DNA of 64,000 nt, taken from NCBI RefSeq assembly GCF_015330125.1, contig NZ_JADDXR010000002.1, forward strand, positions 2,678,685 through 2,742,684, read 5' to 3'. Numbering within the stretch: position 1 is the first letter of the stretch; every line of letters starts with the position of its first letter. The position numbers were made by a program, and so were the translations under genes. This document shows, piece after piece, positions 42,682 through 50,878 of the stretch. Under the pieces are notes generated by a model. The model was not told the DNA's origin and did not search any database. It saw only the letters and a list, made by a program, of their open reading frames with translations. The DNA comes from Zobellia nedashkovskayae. Its GTDB lineage: Bacteria; Bacteroidota; Bacteroidia; Flavobacteriales; Flavobacteriaceae.

Positions 42682-43680
42682 ATGAAAAAAATCTCTGTAC
42701 TTATTTTAATTCTAGGGCTTCATAATGTATTGGTTTCTCAAGAAAAAGAGCATTCTTTCTCCGTTGAAATAATGGATGACGAAGCTTTACAGGTTATTGA
42801 TGGCAATGCTGAAATAAAAGTAATAGGAAGCGGATTTACTTGGACGGAAGGTCCGTTGTGGATTGCCGATGGTGATTATCTTCTATTTTCGGACATACCG
42901 AACAATACAGTTTTTAAAATTGATGCTTCAGGAAAAACTAGTGAGTACTTAAAACCTTCTGGATATTTGGGTACAAGCGATTATGGAGCAGAACCGGGTT
43001 CTAACGGATTGCTCTTAAGTCCTAATGGGGAACTGGTTTTGATGCAGCATGGTGAAAGACGAGTAGCTAAAATGAAAAGTACGTTGAATTCCCCAAAAGC
43101 AGAGTATGAAGCATTGGCCGATTCTTTTGAGGAGAAACGTTTTAATAGCCCCAACGATGGAGTTTTTGATGCTGAGGGGAATCTGTATTTTACCGATCCG
43201 CCATACGGACTGCCAAAACAGATGGACGACGAACAAAAAGAACTGGACTACCAAGGAGTTTACTGTTTGCAAACTACTGGTGAAATTATTTTAGTAGACA
43301 AGTTGTCTAGACCTAATGGTGTTGCAGTTAACAATGACGGCTCTAAATTATATGTATCAGTATCTAATCCTGAACATGCGGTATGGTACCAATATGATAT
43401 TTTTGCACCAGGCAAGGTCGATAATAAAAAAATGTTTTATGATGTAACCGAGCTAGTAGGGAAAGAAGGACAACAGGGCTTGCCAGATGGTATGAAAATG
43501 CATAGTAAAGGCTATTTATTTGCTACAGGTCCAGGGGGCGTTTGGCTTTTTAATGAATCAGGAAAAGCGATAGCCAGAATACATACTGGTGAAAAGACAG
43601 CTAATTGTGTTTTTGGGAAAGATGAAAAAATACTTTACCTGACTGCAGATGATTATGTACTAACCGTTTCGCTCAAATAA
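42682..43680 (+). CDS. Exported SMP-30/gluconolactonase-family lactonase
   Basis: A 332-residue six-bladed beta-propeller. It has a signal peptide (MKKISVLILILGLHNVLVSQ); the start at 42682 is preferred over an ATG 11 codons upstream that would add hydrophilic residues before it. Metal-site signatures are FTWTEGPLWI (Glu), SPNDGVFDAEGNLYFTDPPYG (Asn/Asp) and LSRPNGVAVNNDGSKLYVS, read in pieces, and GLPDGMKMHSKGYLFA. It would hydrolyse aldonolactones in the periplasm before uptake by the preceding permease. It is last in the cassette and followed by a strong terminator. Confidence 0.91.
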   Translation: MKKISVLILILGLHNVLVSQEKEHSFSVEIMDDEALQVIDGNAEIKVIGSGFTWTEGPLWIADGDYLLFSDIPNNTVFKIDASGKTSEYLKPSGYLGTSDYGAEPGSNGLLLSPNGELVLMQHGERRVAKMKSTLNSPKAEYEALADSFEEKRFNSPNDGVFDAEGNLYFTDPPYGLPKQMDDEQKELDYQGVYCLQTTGEIILVDKLSRPNGVAVNNDGSKLYVSVSNPEHAVWYQYDIFAPGKVDNKKMFYDVTELVGKEGQQGLPDGMKMHSKGYLFATGPGGVWLFNESGKAIARIHTGEKTANCVFGKDEKILYLTADDYVLTVSLK

Positions 43681-43703
43681 ATACTTATTTTTTTTAAGAA
43701 ACA

Positions 43704-43735
43704 AAAACCCCCACAGCATGCTGTGGGGGTTTTTA
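43704..43735. terminator. Terminator after the sugar-acid cassette (bidirectional)
   Basis: A 16-bp-arm palindrome with core CCCCCACAGCATGCTGTGGG and A/T flanks lies 24 bases after the lactonase stop; it can also serve the convergent gene at 43756. Confidence 0.9.
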
Positions 43736-43755
43736 TATTTCGTAATAATTACAAA

Positions 43756-44241
43756 TTATACGATATCATTGACCATCTTAGCCCATTTTTCGGCTGTTTG
43801 CAGCTCTCCGTTCAGTTGTAAGTTGTTCTGAGAGTTGAAAAGCTCAAAAACAACATCACGACCTGTGGGTGCCTTGGTTATGAAAACCAATTCAATACGT
43901 TCTATGGTCTGTTCTACCTTTCCATTATTACGAACGGACTTTCCTATTTTGGATGCTTTGCAACTTTTAACATCTTTCAAGTCAACGGATAGTTTTTCCA
44001 CTTCATTTTTTTCCTCCTTATAGAAAAAGACAACATTTTTGTTGGTGTCCATTCCTATTATAAAATCGCCCATGTATTCATGTTCATGTATTTTGCAATT
44101 GTCTCGGTCTGCAAAATCATTTAACGAACGGAGCATTTCTTTTTCTCTTTTCTTTACACTTCTGGTAACTAAAACAAAAGGAGTTACACATATTACTGCT
44201 GATATGGCTCCAATAAGGGTTGTGCCTAAATCTAAATTCAT
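43756..44241 (-). CDS. Single-span membrane-anchored protein of unknown function
   Basis: 161 residues starting MNLDLGTTLIGAISAVICV. One membrane segment (~residues 7-27, LIGAISAVICVTPFVLV) is followed by a basic stretch (TRSVKKREKEM) and a cytosolic alpha/beta domain. That domain includes CKIHEHEYMGDFIIGMDTN and NVVFFYKEEKNEVEKLSVDL, patterned like a small PH-like or DUF-type beta-domain. I do not recognise the family. The start at 44241 is chosen over one 17 codons upstream because the latter begins with an unrelated hydrophobic run. Confidence 0.7.
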   Translation of the reverse strand: MNLDLGTTLIGAISAVICVTPFVLVTRSVKKREKEMLRSLNDFADRDNCKIHEHEYMGDFIIGMDTNKNVVFFYKEEKNEVEKLSVDLKDVKSCKASKIGKSVRNNGKVEQTIERIELVFITKAPTGRDVVFELFNSQNNLQLNGELQTAEKWAKMVNDIV

Positions 44242-44343
44242 TTTTTTAAGTTTTATAATTGATAAATAGGGCAATGCATAGCGCAAGCCCAATGTTAAAA
44301 TGCCAAATAAAAAATTTGGCGTCGTTTACTTAAAAAAACGGAT

Positions 44344-44712
44344 TTACCAGAAGTAATGAAAAGGGAATATAATGTCTGTCTTTCGCTTAGAAATAAGAAG
44401 ATTCTGCGAAAAACGAGTGTATTGCGCCAGCGTACTTTCAAAAACACGGTCGCTTATTTTTTGTGTTCCCCAAAGTTTATATGAGCCGTCAAGTGTGTTC
44501 TGGGTACAATTAGACGGGGCATCTATTATAGTTTCAGATTCTGAAGTATGGCAATAAAGCTTAGCATTAACCGCAGAAACCGATTCTTTTTGAGAATGGT
44601 TACTACTATTTTCTGCCGTAATGGTTCGGTCGGGATTTAGGCCCATGCCAAGGGCACAGCAATAAATTGCTGTAAGCATGAATAAACCAAATAGTTGTTT
44701 AACCGATTTCAT
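44344..44712 (-). CDS. Small exported cysteine-containing protein of unknown function
   Basis: 122 residues starting MKSVKQLFGLFMLTAIYCCALGMG, a signal peptide or membrane anchor. The mature part has two cysteines (KLYCHTSESE and DAPSNCTQNT), possibly a disulfide, and ends with the strongly hydrophobic, aromatic FPFHYFW. That tail is unusual and may be an outer-membrane or protein-interaction signal. I do not recognise a family. It is transcribed apart from its neighbours: 46 bases follow the antiporter stop, and 102 bases precede the next gene. Confidence 0.6.
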   Translation of the reverse strand: MKSVKQLFGLFMLTAIYCCALGMGLNPDRTITAENSSNHSQKESVSAVNAKLYCHTSESETIIDAPSNCTQNTLDGSYKLWGTQKISDRVFESTLAQYTRFSQNLLISKRKTDIIFPFHYFW

Positions 44713-44758
44713 TGGCACAAAGGTAAAATTATATTGATCTGCAAATGCCAAAAAAACG

Positions 44759-46219
44759 TTATTGATTTAAACATTCTTGTACCTGGTCTAGACCTTCCAT
44801 ATTATCGGAAAGAACTACCATGGTATCCCCACTTTCAATAACTGTAGATCCATTTGGTGTAATATAGACGTCTGCTCTTTTAATCATAGCGATGATGGCA
44901 TTCTTTGGAAAACTCAAATCAACTATCTTTTTATTTACAGCAAAGCATTGGGGTGTAATGATAATTTCTTTCATGACGGCCTTTGGTATCTCCTCAAGAA
45001 ATTTTTCTTTTTCGTAAATACGTTTAGATTTTTCAGGAAGACCAACATTCAGCCACTTGGCAACCAACGCTAACGTTGTTCCTTGTATGAGCACCGATGT
45101 AACCGATATAAAGAATACGATATTAAAAATGATATGCGCTTTGTCTATGCCTGCCAAAAGGGGATAGGTTGCGAATACTATAGGAACGGCACCACGGAGT
45201 CCTACCCAAGAAATATAGAAGCGCCGCCGCAGTTTCATCTTAATGAACATTAGACTAATAAATACACCAACAGGTCTTGCTATAAAAATCAAGAAGAGTG
45301 AAATGGTGAGACCAATACCTATATAGGGCACAACATGACTAGGGAAAACCAGAAGGCCTAAAGTGAGGAATAGTACAATTTGCATCAACCAAGCCAGACC
45401 ATCAAACATACGAAAGATGGTTTTTTTATGGATTAGGTCTTGATTTCCTAAATAAACAGCACAGATGTAAATAGCCAAAAATCCGTTACCACCTATAAAA
45501 TCCGTAGCAGAAAAGGTGATGAACATTAAAGCAATAACCAACACTGGGTAAAGACCTTCAAAATCTAGTTTAATTTTATTGATGACCAGTTTGCTCAATT
45601 TACCAAAACCGAAGCCTGCCGCACCACCAAGAATCATTTGCTGCAGGAATAGGGGAATGATAGACATTAAACTTTGGTCTTTGTTCACAACCAAAGAAAG
45701 AAAAGCAATGGTAAGTACATAAGCCATGGGGTCGTTACTACCGCTTTCTAGCTCTAAGGTTGGCCTAAGATTAGTTTTCAAAGCAAGACTCTTACCTCGT
45801 AAAATAGAGAAAACTGCTGCAGCATCAGTAGAGGAAACTATTGACCCTAGCAGTAAACTTTCATAAATGGTGAAATCCGTTACAAAATGAACAAAAATAC
45901 CCAAAGATACCGCGGTGAGTAATACACCCAAAGTAGAAAGTAGAATACCTTCTTTAAGAATTGGTTTTACGGCTGGCCAACTGGTATCCAAACCTCCAGC
46001 AAACAGGATAAAATTTAATGATACTACACCAATAAATTGGGCAATTTTTGGATCGTCAAAAACAATACCTCCTATACCTTCCGAACCGGCCAACATTCCG
46101 ATGATAAGGAAAAGTAATAAGGTAGGCACCCCAAATTTATATGATGTTTTACCTACTACAATACTAATGAATAGCAGTAAAGACCCAATTAATACAATAT
46201 TTTCAATAGTAAGATTCAT
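44759..46219 (-). CDS. CPA1-type cation/proton antiporter with TrkA-C domain (NhaP2-like)
   Basis: A 486-residue membrane protein with ~12-13 spans and a C-terminal cytosolic domain. The antiporter core carries IIGMLAGSEGIGG, ILFAGGLDTSW, SSTDAAAVFSILRG with the ion-binding Asp, ELESGSNDPMAYVLT and SWVGLRGAVPIVFATYPLL. From ~400, a TrkA-C/RCK-C domain (QCFAVNKKIVDLSFPKNAIIA in pieces, SGDTMVVLSD) binds a regulatory ligand. NhaP2/CvrA-type proteins exchange K+ (or Na+) for H+. It is separated from acr3 by a 190-base gap holding a perfect inverted repeat. Confidence 0.92.
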   Translation of the reverse strand: MNLTIENIVLIGSLLLFISIVVGKTSYKFGVPTLLLFLIIGMLAGSEGIGGIVFDDPKIAQFIGVVSLNFILFAGGLDTSWPAVKPILKEGILLSTLGVLLTAVSLGIFVHFVTDFTIYESLLLGSIVSSTDAAAVFSILRGKSLALKTNLRPTLELESGSNDPMAYVLTIAFLSLVVNKDQSLMSIIPLFLQQMILGGAAGFGFGKLSKLVINKIKLDFEGLYPVLVIALMFITFSATDFIGGNGFLAIYICAVYLGNQDLIHKKTIFRMFDGLAWLMQIVLFLTLGLLVFPSHVVPYIGIGLTISLFLIFIARPVGVFISLMFIKMKLRRRFYISWVGLRGAVPIVFATYPLLAGIDKAHIIFNIVFFISVTSVLIQGTTLALVAKWLNVGLPEKSKRIYEKEKFLEEIPKAVMKEIIITPQCFAVNKKIVDLSFPKNAIIAMIKRADVYITPNGSTVIESGDTMVVLSDNMEGLDQVQECLNQ

Positions 46220-46340
46220 TCCTTTTGCGTCCTTAAAAAATATCTATGCAAGATATCATTTCTTGTTAAGGTAATCAATCAAAATTGAAGAGGACTTGTT
46301 AATCCGATAAACAAATATTTAGTTAATTTATTCAAAGTAA

Positions 46341-46394
46341 TACCGTTACTATCACAGCTTTATGAAAGACATGTTTATTATGATAGTAACGGTA
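46341..46394. repeat. Perfect 14-bp inverted repeat with 26-base spacer
   Basis: TACCGTTACTATCA at 46341-46354 is the exact reverse complement of TGATAGTAACGGTA at 46381-46394. It lies 16 bases beyond the acr3 stop on the minus strand and upstream of the antiporter start. No T run follows on either strand, so a simple terminator is not the obvious reading. Confidence 0.85.
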
Positions 46395-46409
46395 GACCAA
46401 AAGCGTTCG

Positions 46410-47459
46410 TTAAACAAGATTTTTCTCCTTGTTATAATATCTTTTTCTAAGCCAAAAGGAAACGCGAACAAGCAGTATTAAAGCGGGAACTTCTACTAAA
46501 GGCCCAATGACCCCTGCAAATGCCTGACCTGAATTTAATCCAAAGACAGCAATAGCAACGGCAATGGCCAATTCAAAATTGTTGCCGGCAGCCGTAAAAG
46601 CAACTGCGGTGGTTTTGTCATACGTTGCTCCTGTTGCTTTAGTTACAAAGAAACCGATGATAAACATTATGGCAAAGTAGATAAGAAGAGGTACGGCAAT
46701 AATTAGCACATCCATAGGTATTTCAACAATTAATTCGCCTTTTAAGGAAAACATCACGACGATTGTAAAAAGAAGAGCAATTAATGTCATGGGTGAAATA
46801 GTAGGAATAAACTTTTTTGAATACCATTCTTCTCCTTTTAAACGAACCAGAACGAAACGACTCAATATCCCCAAAACAAAAGGAATCCCAAGGTATATGG
46901 CAACACTCTCGGCAATTGTGGCAATTGAAATATCAACAATAGCCCCTTCAAAACCAAAATAAGGAGGCAACACGGTTATAAAAATATAGGCATAGAAACT
47001 ATAGGCGAACACTTGGAAAATACTATTCAATGCTACTAAGCCGGCCCCATATTCACTGCTGCCTTCGGCAAGGTCGTTCCAGACCAATACCATAGCGATG
47101 CAACGTGCTAGCCCTATCAAGATTAAACCCACCATGTACTCGGGGTAATCTTGAAGAAAGGTAATAGCCAATAAAAACATAAGAATAGGTCCAATAATCC
47201 AATTCAGAACTAATGAAATGGATAGTATTTTTACGTTTTTAAAGACCTTGGGCAGCAGAGCATAGTTAACCTTAGCCAAGGGCGGGTACATCATAAGGAT
47301 GAGACCTATGGCGATAGGTATATTCGTTGTGCCGCTGCTGGCGGAATTTATGAGCTCAGGAAATTTAGGAAAAAAATTACCAATACCAACCCCAACTATC
47401 ATGGCGCCAAAAATCCAAAGGGTAAGGTAACTATCTAAAAAGCTAAGTTTTTTTGCCAT
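46410..47459 (-). CDS. Arsenite efflux permease Acr3
   Basis: A 349-residue ACR3-family (BART superfamily) arsenite/H+ antiporter with ~10 spans. Family stretches are [39 protein letters not shown] (GLxxMMxPPL), [19 protein letters not shown] carrying the essential cysteine, and [20 protein letters not shown]. It starts two bases after the arsenate reductase stop and is the last gene of the ars operon. The reductase makes arsenite, which this pump expels. Confidence 0.95.
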   Translation of the reverse strand: MAKKLSFLDSYLTLWIFGAMIVGVGIGNFFPKFPELINSASSGTTNIPIAIGLILMMYPPLAKVNYALLPKVFKNVKILSISLVLNWIIGPILMFLLAITFLQDYPEYMVGLILIGLARCIAMVLVWNDLAEGSSEYGAGLVALNSIFQVFAYSFYAYIFITVLPPYFGFEGAIVDISIATIAESVAIYLGIPFVLGILSRFVLVRLKGEEWYSKKFIPTISPMTLIALLFTIVVMFSLKGELIVEIPMDVLIIAVPLLIYFAIMFIIGFFVTKATGATYDKTTAVAFTAAGNNFELAIAVAIAVFGLNSGQAFAGVIGPLVEVPALILLVRVSFWLRKRYYNKEKNLV

Positions 47460-47461
47460 TT

Positions 47462-48079
47462 CTATGCGTTTATTTTTGAAAAAACAAAGTAGAGCTCTGT
47501 AGCAATCTGAATACTTCTTTCATGATACTTTTCTGCTTGTTGAGGGGTATTATCAAAAGCTTTTGGGTCTTCAAAAGTAATGGGGATACGCTTTTCTGCA
47601 CCTGCAATAAAAGGGCAACCACCATCTGCTTGGCTACATGTCATTATAGCGGCAAAACCTGATTGTGGGTTAAAATCATCATCTAAAGTTTTTGAAAAAC
47701 AGATAACAGGATGCTCGTTTGCTGCATATTTTATGCTGTAAACAGGGTTCTTATCATCGGAACGTTTTACAACTTCAAAATCGGTATTCTTAAGGGTCTC
47801 CGCAGCCATAGGGAATAGGGCCGTAGCCTCAGTTCCTCCAGAATAACAAAAGACATTCTGAATATTAAAATGGTACGCCATGGTCTGTGCCCAAACTTGA
47901 GATAGGTGACTCCTGCGCGAGTTGTGGGTACAGATAAAATTTAGGCGTATTTCTTCATTAGTCTTGACTTTATCCTGTATAAAATCTATTAGTGGTTGTA
48001 ACGTTTCTTTTCGTTCGTTCGAAATAGAATCGGTTTTTAAAGAACTGATGGTATTTTCAATCTTTTCAAAAGTGCTCAT
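47462..48079 (-). CDS. arsC: Thioredoxin-type arsenate reductase (LMW-PTP family)
   Basis: A 205-residue protein with a ~40-residue N-terminal helical extension and a low-molecular-weight tyrosine-phosphatase fold. The P-loop is CTHNSRRS (C50 to R56, CX5R). The redox pair is C148 (MTCSQ) and C155 (GGCPF), spaced seven apart exactly as C82 and C89 of the staphylococcal thioredoxin-coupled ArsC. So reduction of arsenate by a C50-C148-C155 cascade is expected, rather than phosphatase activity. It sits between DUF6428 (30-base gap) and acr3 (2-base gap). Confidence 0.92.
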   Translation of the reverse strand: MSTFEKIENTISSLKTDSISNERKETLQPLIDFIQDKVKTNEEIRLNFICTHNSRRSHLSQVWAQTMAYHFNIQNVFCYSGGTEATALFPMAAETLKNTDFEVVKRSDDKNPVYSIKYAANEHPVICFSKTLDDDFNPQSGFAAIMTCSQADGGCPFIAGAEKRIPITFEDPKAFDNTPQQAEKYHERSIQIATELYFVFSKINA

Positions 48080-48109
48080 TCGGTTATTTTTATATATAAA
48101 ACATTTAGA

Positions 48110-48577
48110 CTAGCAACAGCCGCTATTAGGGTCACAAGAACTACCTTGACCTAAATCTGTGAATTGTAATTTTGGTTTTTCGGCAGGAATACCGCAATTA
48201 TCTTTAGCAAGACAATCGGTCTGTTTTGTGGTCAGAAGAAAGTTGGTGCCGTCAAAATCTAACCCAAACTTACCTATTGTATCTCCTTGGTATTCCACCT
48301 CAATATCCAAATCGCCAATTCCCAAAGTTTTTTCAGAAAGTTCTATGATGTGAGTTAATTTCTCCGGATGCAGTCTATGATCATAATCATCTGCATTCCA
48401 AAGCTGAAAGTTTACCACCTCTTCTTTACGAACCGTTCCTCCGCAATCAATAAAGTGCTTGGTTATTTTACCTACTTCCGTTACATGAAAGTGGTTTGGA
48501 ACCAACTCTCCGTTAGGTAATTGAAAAGCTATTTTATCTAATTTTGAAAGCTCTGATTTAATTTCTGATAGTTTCAT
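48110..48577 (-). CDS. DUF6428-family protein with C-terminal cysteine tail
   Basis: A 155-residue cytosolic protein. The body (KIAFQLPNGELVPNHFHVTEVG to IEVEYQGDTIGKFGLDFDG, read in pieces) matches a Bacteroidota family that regularly sits in arsenic operons (DUF6428). The C-terminal part contains TDCLAKDNCGIP and ends SSCDPNSGCC, five cysteines in the last ~35 residues. That suggests binding of arsenite or another thiophilic ion, which is inference. It lies between arsR (47-base gap) and the arsenate reductase. Confidence 0.85.
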   Translation of the reverse strand: MKLSEIKSELSKLDKIAFQLPNGELVPNHFHVTEVGKITKHFIDCGGTVRKEEVVNFQLWNADDYDHRLHPEKLTHIIELSEKTLGIGDLDIEVEYQGDTIGKFGLDFDGTNFLLTTKQTDCLAKDNCGIPAEKPKLQFTDLGQGSSCDPNSGCC

Positions 48578-48624
48578 GTGAGTATTTATTTATTGTAATT
48601 TTACGATAAAAGCATCTAAATTTT

Positions 48625-48954
48625 TTAGCAACAATCTGCTTTGGGAAGGTCTTGATCTAAGAATTTAAGCATGACCTCTTTCATCTGCGTCCAGTTTTCT
48701 TTGTGAATACAATAACAAACACTAGTACCATCTACGGTACCTTGTATAAGGCCTAGATTCTTAAGTTCCTTTAAATGTTGTGAAATGGTAGGTTGTGCAA
48801 GACCTATTTCATTTACCAAATCTCCACAAACACAGGTATCTATTTTAAACAAATGCTGTAAAATAGAAACTCTAGCGGGATGCCCAAAAACCTTGGCATA
48901 AAGTGCAATTTCATTTTGAAGGTCTGTAAATATTTCAGTTTTAGCTAATCCCAT
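48625..48954 (-). CDS. arsR: ArsR/SmtB-family repressor
   Basis: A 109-residue winged-helix repressor. The alpha3 metal site reads DTCVCGDL (the CxC of arsenite-sensing ArsR). The recognition helix is QPTISQHLKELKNLGLI and the wing is GTVDGTSVCYCI. The C-terminus ends in DCC, an extra cysteine pair. It is first in the ars operon and should release DNA upon arsenite binding. An imperfect palindrome with TTACGAT half-sites lies 20-35 bases upstream of the start. Confidence 0.95.
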   Translation of the reverse strand: MGLAKTEIFTDLQNEIALYAKVFGHPARVSILQHLFKIDTCVCGDLVNEIGLAQPTISQHLKELKNLGLIQGTVDGTSVCYCIHKENWTQMKEVMLKFLDQDLPKADCC

Positions 48955-48973
48955 TCATTTCTTTTATAAGTAT

Positions 48974-48989
48974 ATTGCAATATTACGAT
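48974..48989 (-). promoter_or_regulatory. Candidate ArsR operator
   Basis: ATTGCAATATTACGAT is a 16-bp imperfect palindrome (12 of 16 positions self-complementary) immediately upstream of arsR. A perfect 12-bp palindrome ATATTGCAATAT overlaps it at 48972-48983. Confidence 0.5.
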
Positions 48990-49054
48990 TAATATCAATG
49001 CTATAAAGAAAAAGAAAAATTTTAACAGAATTTTGAATAAAAAAAGTTCTGAAG

Positions 49055-49987
49055 TTAAAGCTTTAAAAGGCAGTTTAATCGCAATGAGTTTCCTTTGTCG
49101 TCATCGGTAACTAATGCAAGTTTTATTTTGCCATCGGTAGTTTTTTCAGCTACAGTAACCGATTCCACTTTTAGAGGTGCGTCTGTATTAGGAATAGCGG
49201 CAACACTATATTTTTTAGAGAAAGTGCCATTAACAATGGGGATGACACCAATAAAGCTCCCAGCTATTTCTCCATCTCTGTAGGCACTCCCGGTTTTTTC
49301 TACGGAAGCGGTAAAGATGACTAGATTTTCTTCTTCTAAAATAGTAGCTCCAGAAAACCCAGATTGAAAACCATCTATTTCAGGAAGTTTATATTCTATA
49401 GTTTGTGGTACAGGAAAAGGTTTAGTATCCTTTAGATACCCAATCAAGTTTAAATAGTTAAAACTAAAGATGATATTTTTTCCTCGGTTAAATAGGTAAA
49501 TAGTATCATGGAACAGCGCTACACCCTCTATATTTAAATGTTCGCCATTTAATGCATCAAGCTTTCTTAGATGGTTATAGAATTCAGAAATTTCATAGGT
49601 TTCTATGGTCATACTATCTTTTAAGAAAATGTGAAGAAAAATATCTCTTTCAGGAGATTTTGCTCCAGAGCCAAATACAAGAATTTCATTTTTATTAATG
49701 GTTTCCAAAGCCTCAAAATCTGGCTTTTTCACTTTGTCCAGTCTATTTCCGTTTAAAAGCTCTGTAGAATAAATGGCTGTTTGATTTACTATTTTACCAT
49801 CTCCTGTTGCTTCAAACAAATATGGGGAGTCATCGCCCACCACATAAAAACTGTTACCTGCTTTGGTTATACCAGAAGCACTGGGAACATTTTTAAGTAA
49901 TGTAGTATCTAAAACTTCAAGTTCTAAATGTTGTCTGTTGCAAGTAGTCGCAAGGGTCAGTAGTAAAGAAAAAAGGATACTTTTCAT
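49055..49987 (-). CDS. Lipoprotein with a probable beta-propeller fold, function unknown
   Basis: 310 residues starting MKSILFSLLLTLATTC, a lipobox-like signal peptide. The rest shows repeated strands with SGITKAGNSFYVVGDDSPYLFEA, KPDFEALETINKNEILVFGSG and NIEGVALFHDTIYLFNRG (each cited partly), and GFQSGFSGATIL. This is the pattern of exported six/seven-bladed propellers related to phytase-like or esterase-like (DUF6929/DUF3616-type) proteins. No catalytic set can be named. It is a stand-alone gene after the ars operon region, with 100 bases between it and arsR. Confidence 0.7.
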   Translation of the reverse strand: MKSILFSLLLTLATTCNRQHLELEVLDTTLLKNVPSASGITKAGNSFYVVGDDSPYLFEATGDGKIVNQTAIYSTELLNGNRLDKVKKPDFEALETINKNEILVFGSGAKSPERDIFLHIFLKDSMTIETYEISEFYNHLRKLDALNGEHLNIEGVALFHDTIYLFNRGKNIIFSFNYLNLIGYLKDTKPFPVPQTIEYKLPEIDGFQSGFSGATILEEENLVIFTASVEKTGSAYRDGEIAGSFIGVIPIVNGTFSKKYSVAAIPNTDAPLKVESVTVAEKTTDGKIKLALVTDDDKGNSLRLNCLLKL

Positions 49988-50149
49988 TTGGACAATAACT
50001 GTGATATAGAATAAAATCTCTTTTTGTAAAGAGACGCCTAAGGCAAGATTTAATTGCTTTTGATTTTGGAATGCAAATTTAAGAGGTATTAATGAAAGAG
50101 TATTTGTCTTTGAGTTGATTTAACACCTTGTTTTTCAAATCTTCAGTAT

Positions 50150-50668
50150 TTAAAAAGAACTTTTGTTAGTTGAGAACAATACTAATTCTACAGTTTCAGC
50201 TGGAAGGACAACAGTGCCGGTTTTATAAAACCCTAATTTTCTTAAAAGTTTCTGAGAAGATTTGTTCTCTTTTCTGGTTATGGCAATAAGGTTATTAAGG
50301 TTAAATTGTTGAAAAGCCATTTCTTTTAGTTTGAATGCCGCTTCGTAAGCATAACCTTGTTTTCCATATTCGGGAAGAAAAGCAAATCCAATATCAATAT
50401 TCGTTAAGCCTTCTCGGTCGTACAAACCACAAGACCCAATTTTAGCTCCATCAGATTTACGTATTACGGTGTAATTGCCAAATCCTAGTCTTTTGAACTG
50501 AGGCATCATTTTAACTTGTATATAGCTTCTGGCCTCGGTAGTGCTATGTATATTTCTATCGCCAATGTATTTTATCCAATCTGGGTTATTGAACAATTTA
50601 TAAATGAAATCTGCATCTTCTTCTGAAGTCGGTCTTAGTTTTAATCTTATTGTTTCAAAAGTCATCAA
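50150..50668 (-). CDS. GNAT-family N-acetyltransferase (RimJ/RimL-like)
   Basis: A 172-residue acetyl-CoA-dependent acetyltransferase of the Acetyltransf_3 type. It starts MMTFETIRLKLRPTSEEDAD, has SYIQVKMMP and IGSCGLYDREGLTNIDIGF, the acetyl-CoA loop near YGKQGYAYEAA, and the final IAITRKENKSSQKLLRKLGF. The RL.LRP N-terminus and late NxxSxxLxxKLGF are diagnostic. Substrate candidates are ribosomal N-termini, amino acids or drugs; none can be chosen. It is a single gene. Confidence 0.9.
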   Translation of the reverse strand: MMTFETIRLKLRPTSEEDADFIYKLFNNPDWIKYIGDRNIHSTTEARSYIQVKMMPQFKRLGFGNYTVIRKSDGAKIGSCGLYDREGLTNIDIGFAFLPEYGKQGYAYEAAFKLKEMAFQQFNLNNLIAITRKENKSSQKLLRKLGFYKTGTVVLPAETVELVLFSTNKSSF

Positions 50669-50756
50669 ATATAATTTGGTAAGTATATACTGTTAATTTT
50701 TGTAAGTTTTTATAACTATTGACTATGATTTTTCTTTAAAATGAGAGGGTTTTAAA

Positions 50757-50831
50757 AAAAGACTAGTAGATAGTTTTTATGCGCCAACTTTAATGAGATT
50801 TTTTACGTATAATAAATGGGACTAGTCTTTT
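50757..50831. repeat. 11-bp inverted repeat with 53-base spacer
   Basis: AAAAGACTAGT at 50757-50767 and ACTAGTCTTTT at 50821-50831 are exact reverse complements. They lie between the GNAT gene and the membrane protein at 50879. Confidence 0.75.
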
Positions 50832-50878
50832 AGGAGTCTAATCCCGACCGAAACCAAATCAGTCTTTAATACAGAGTA

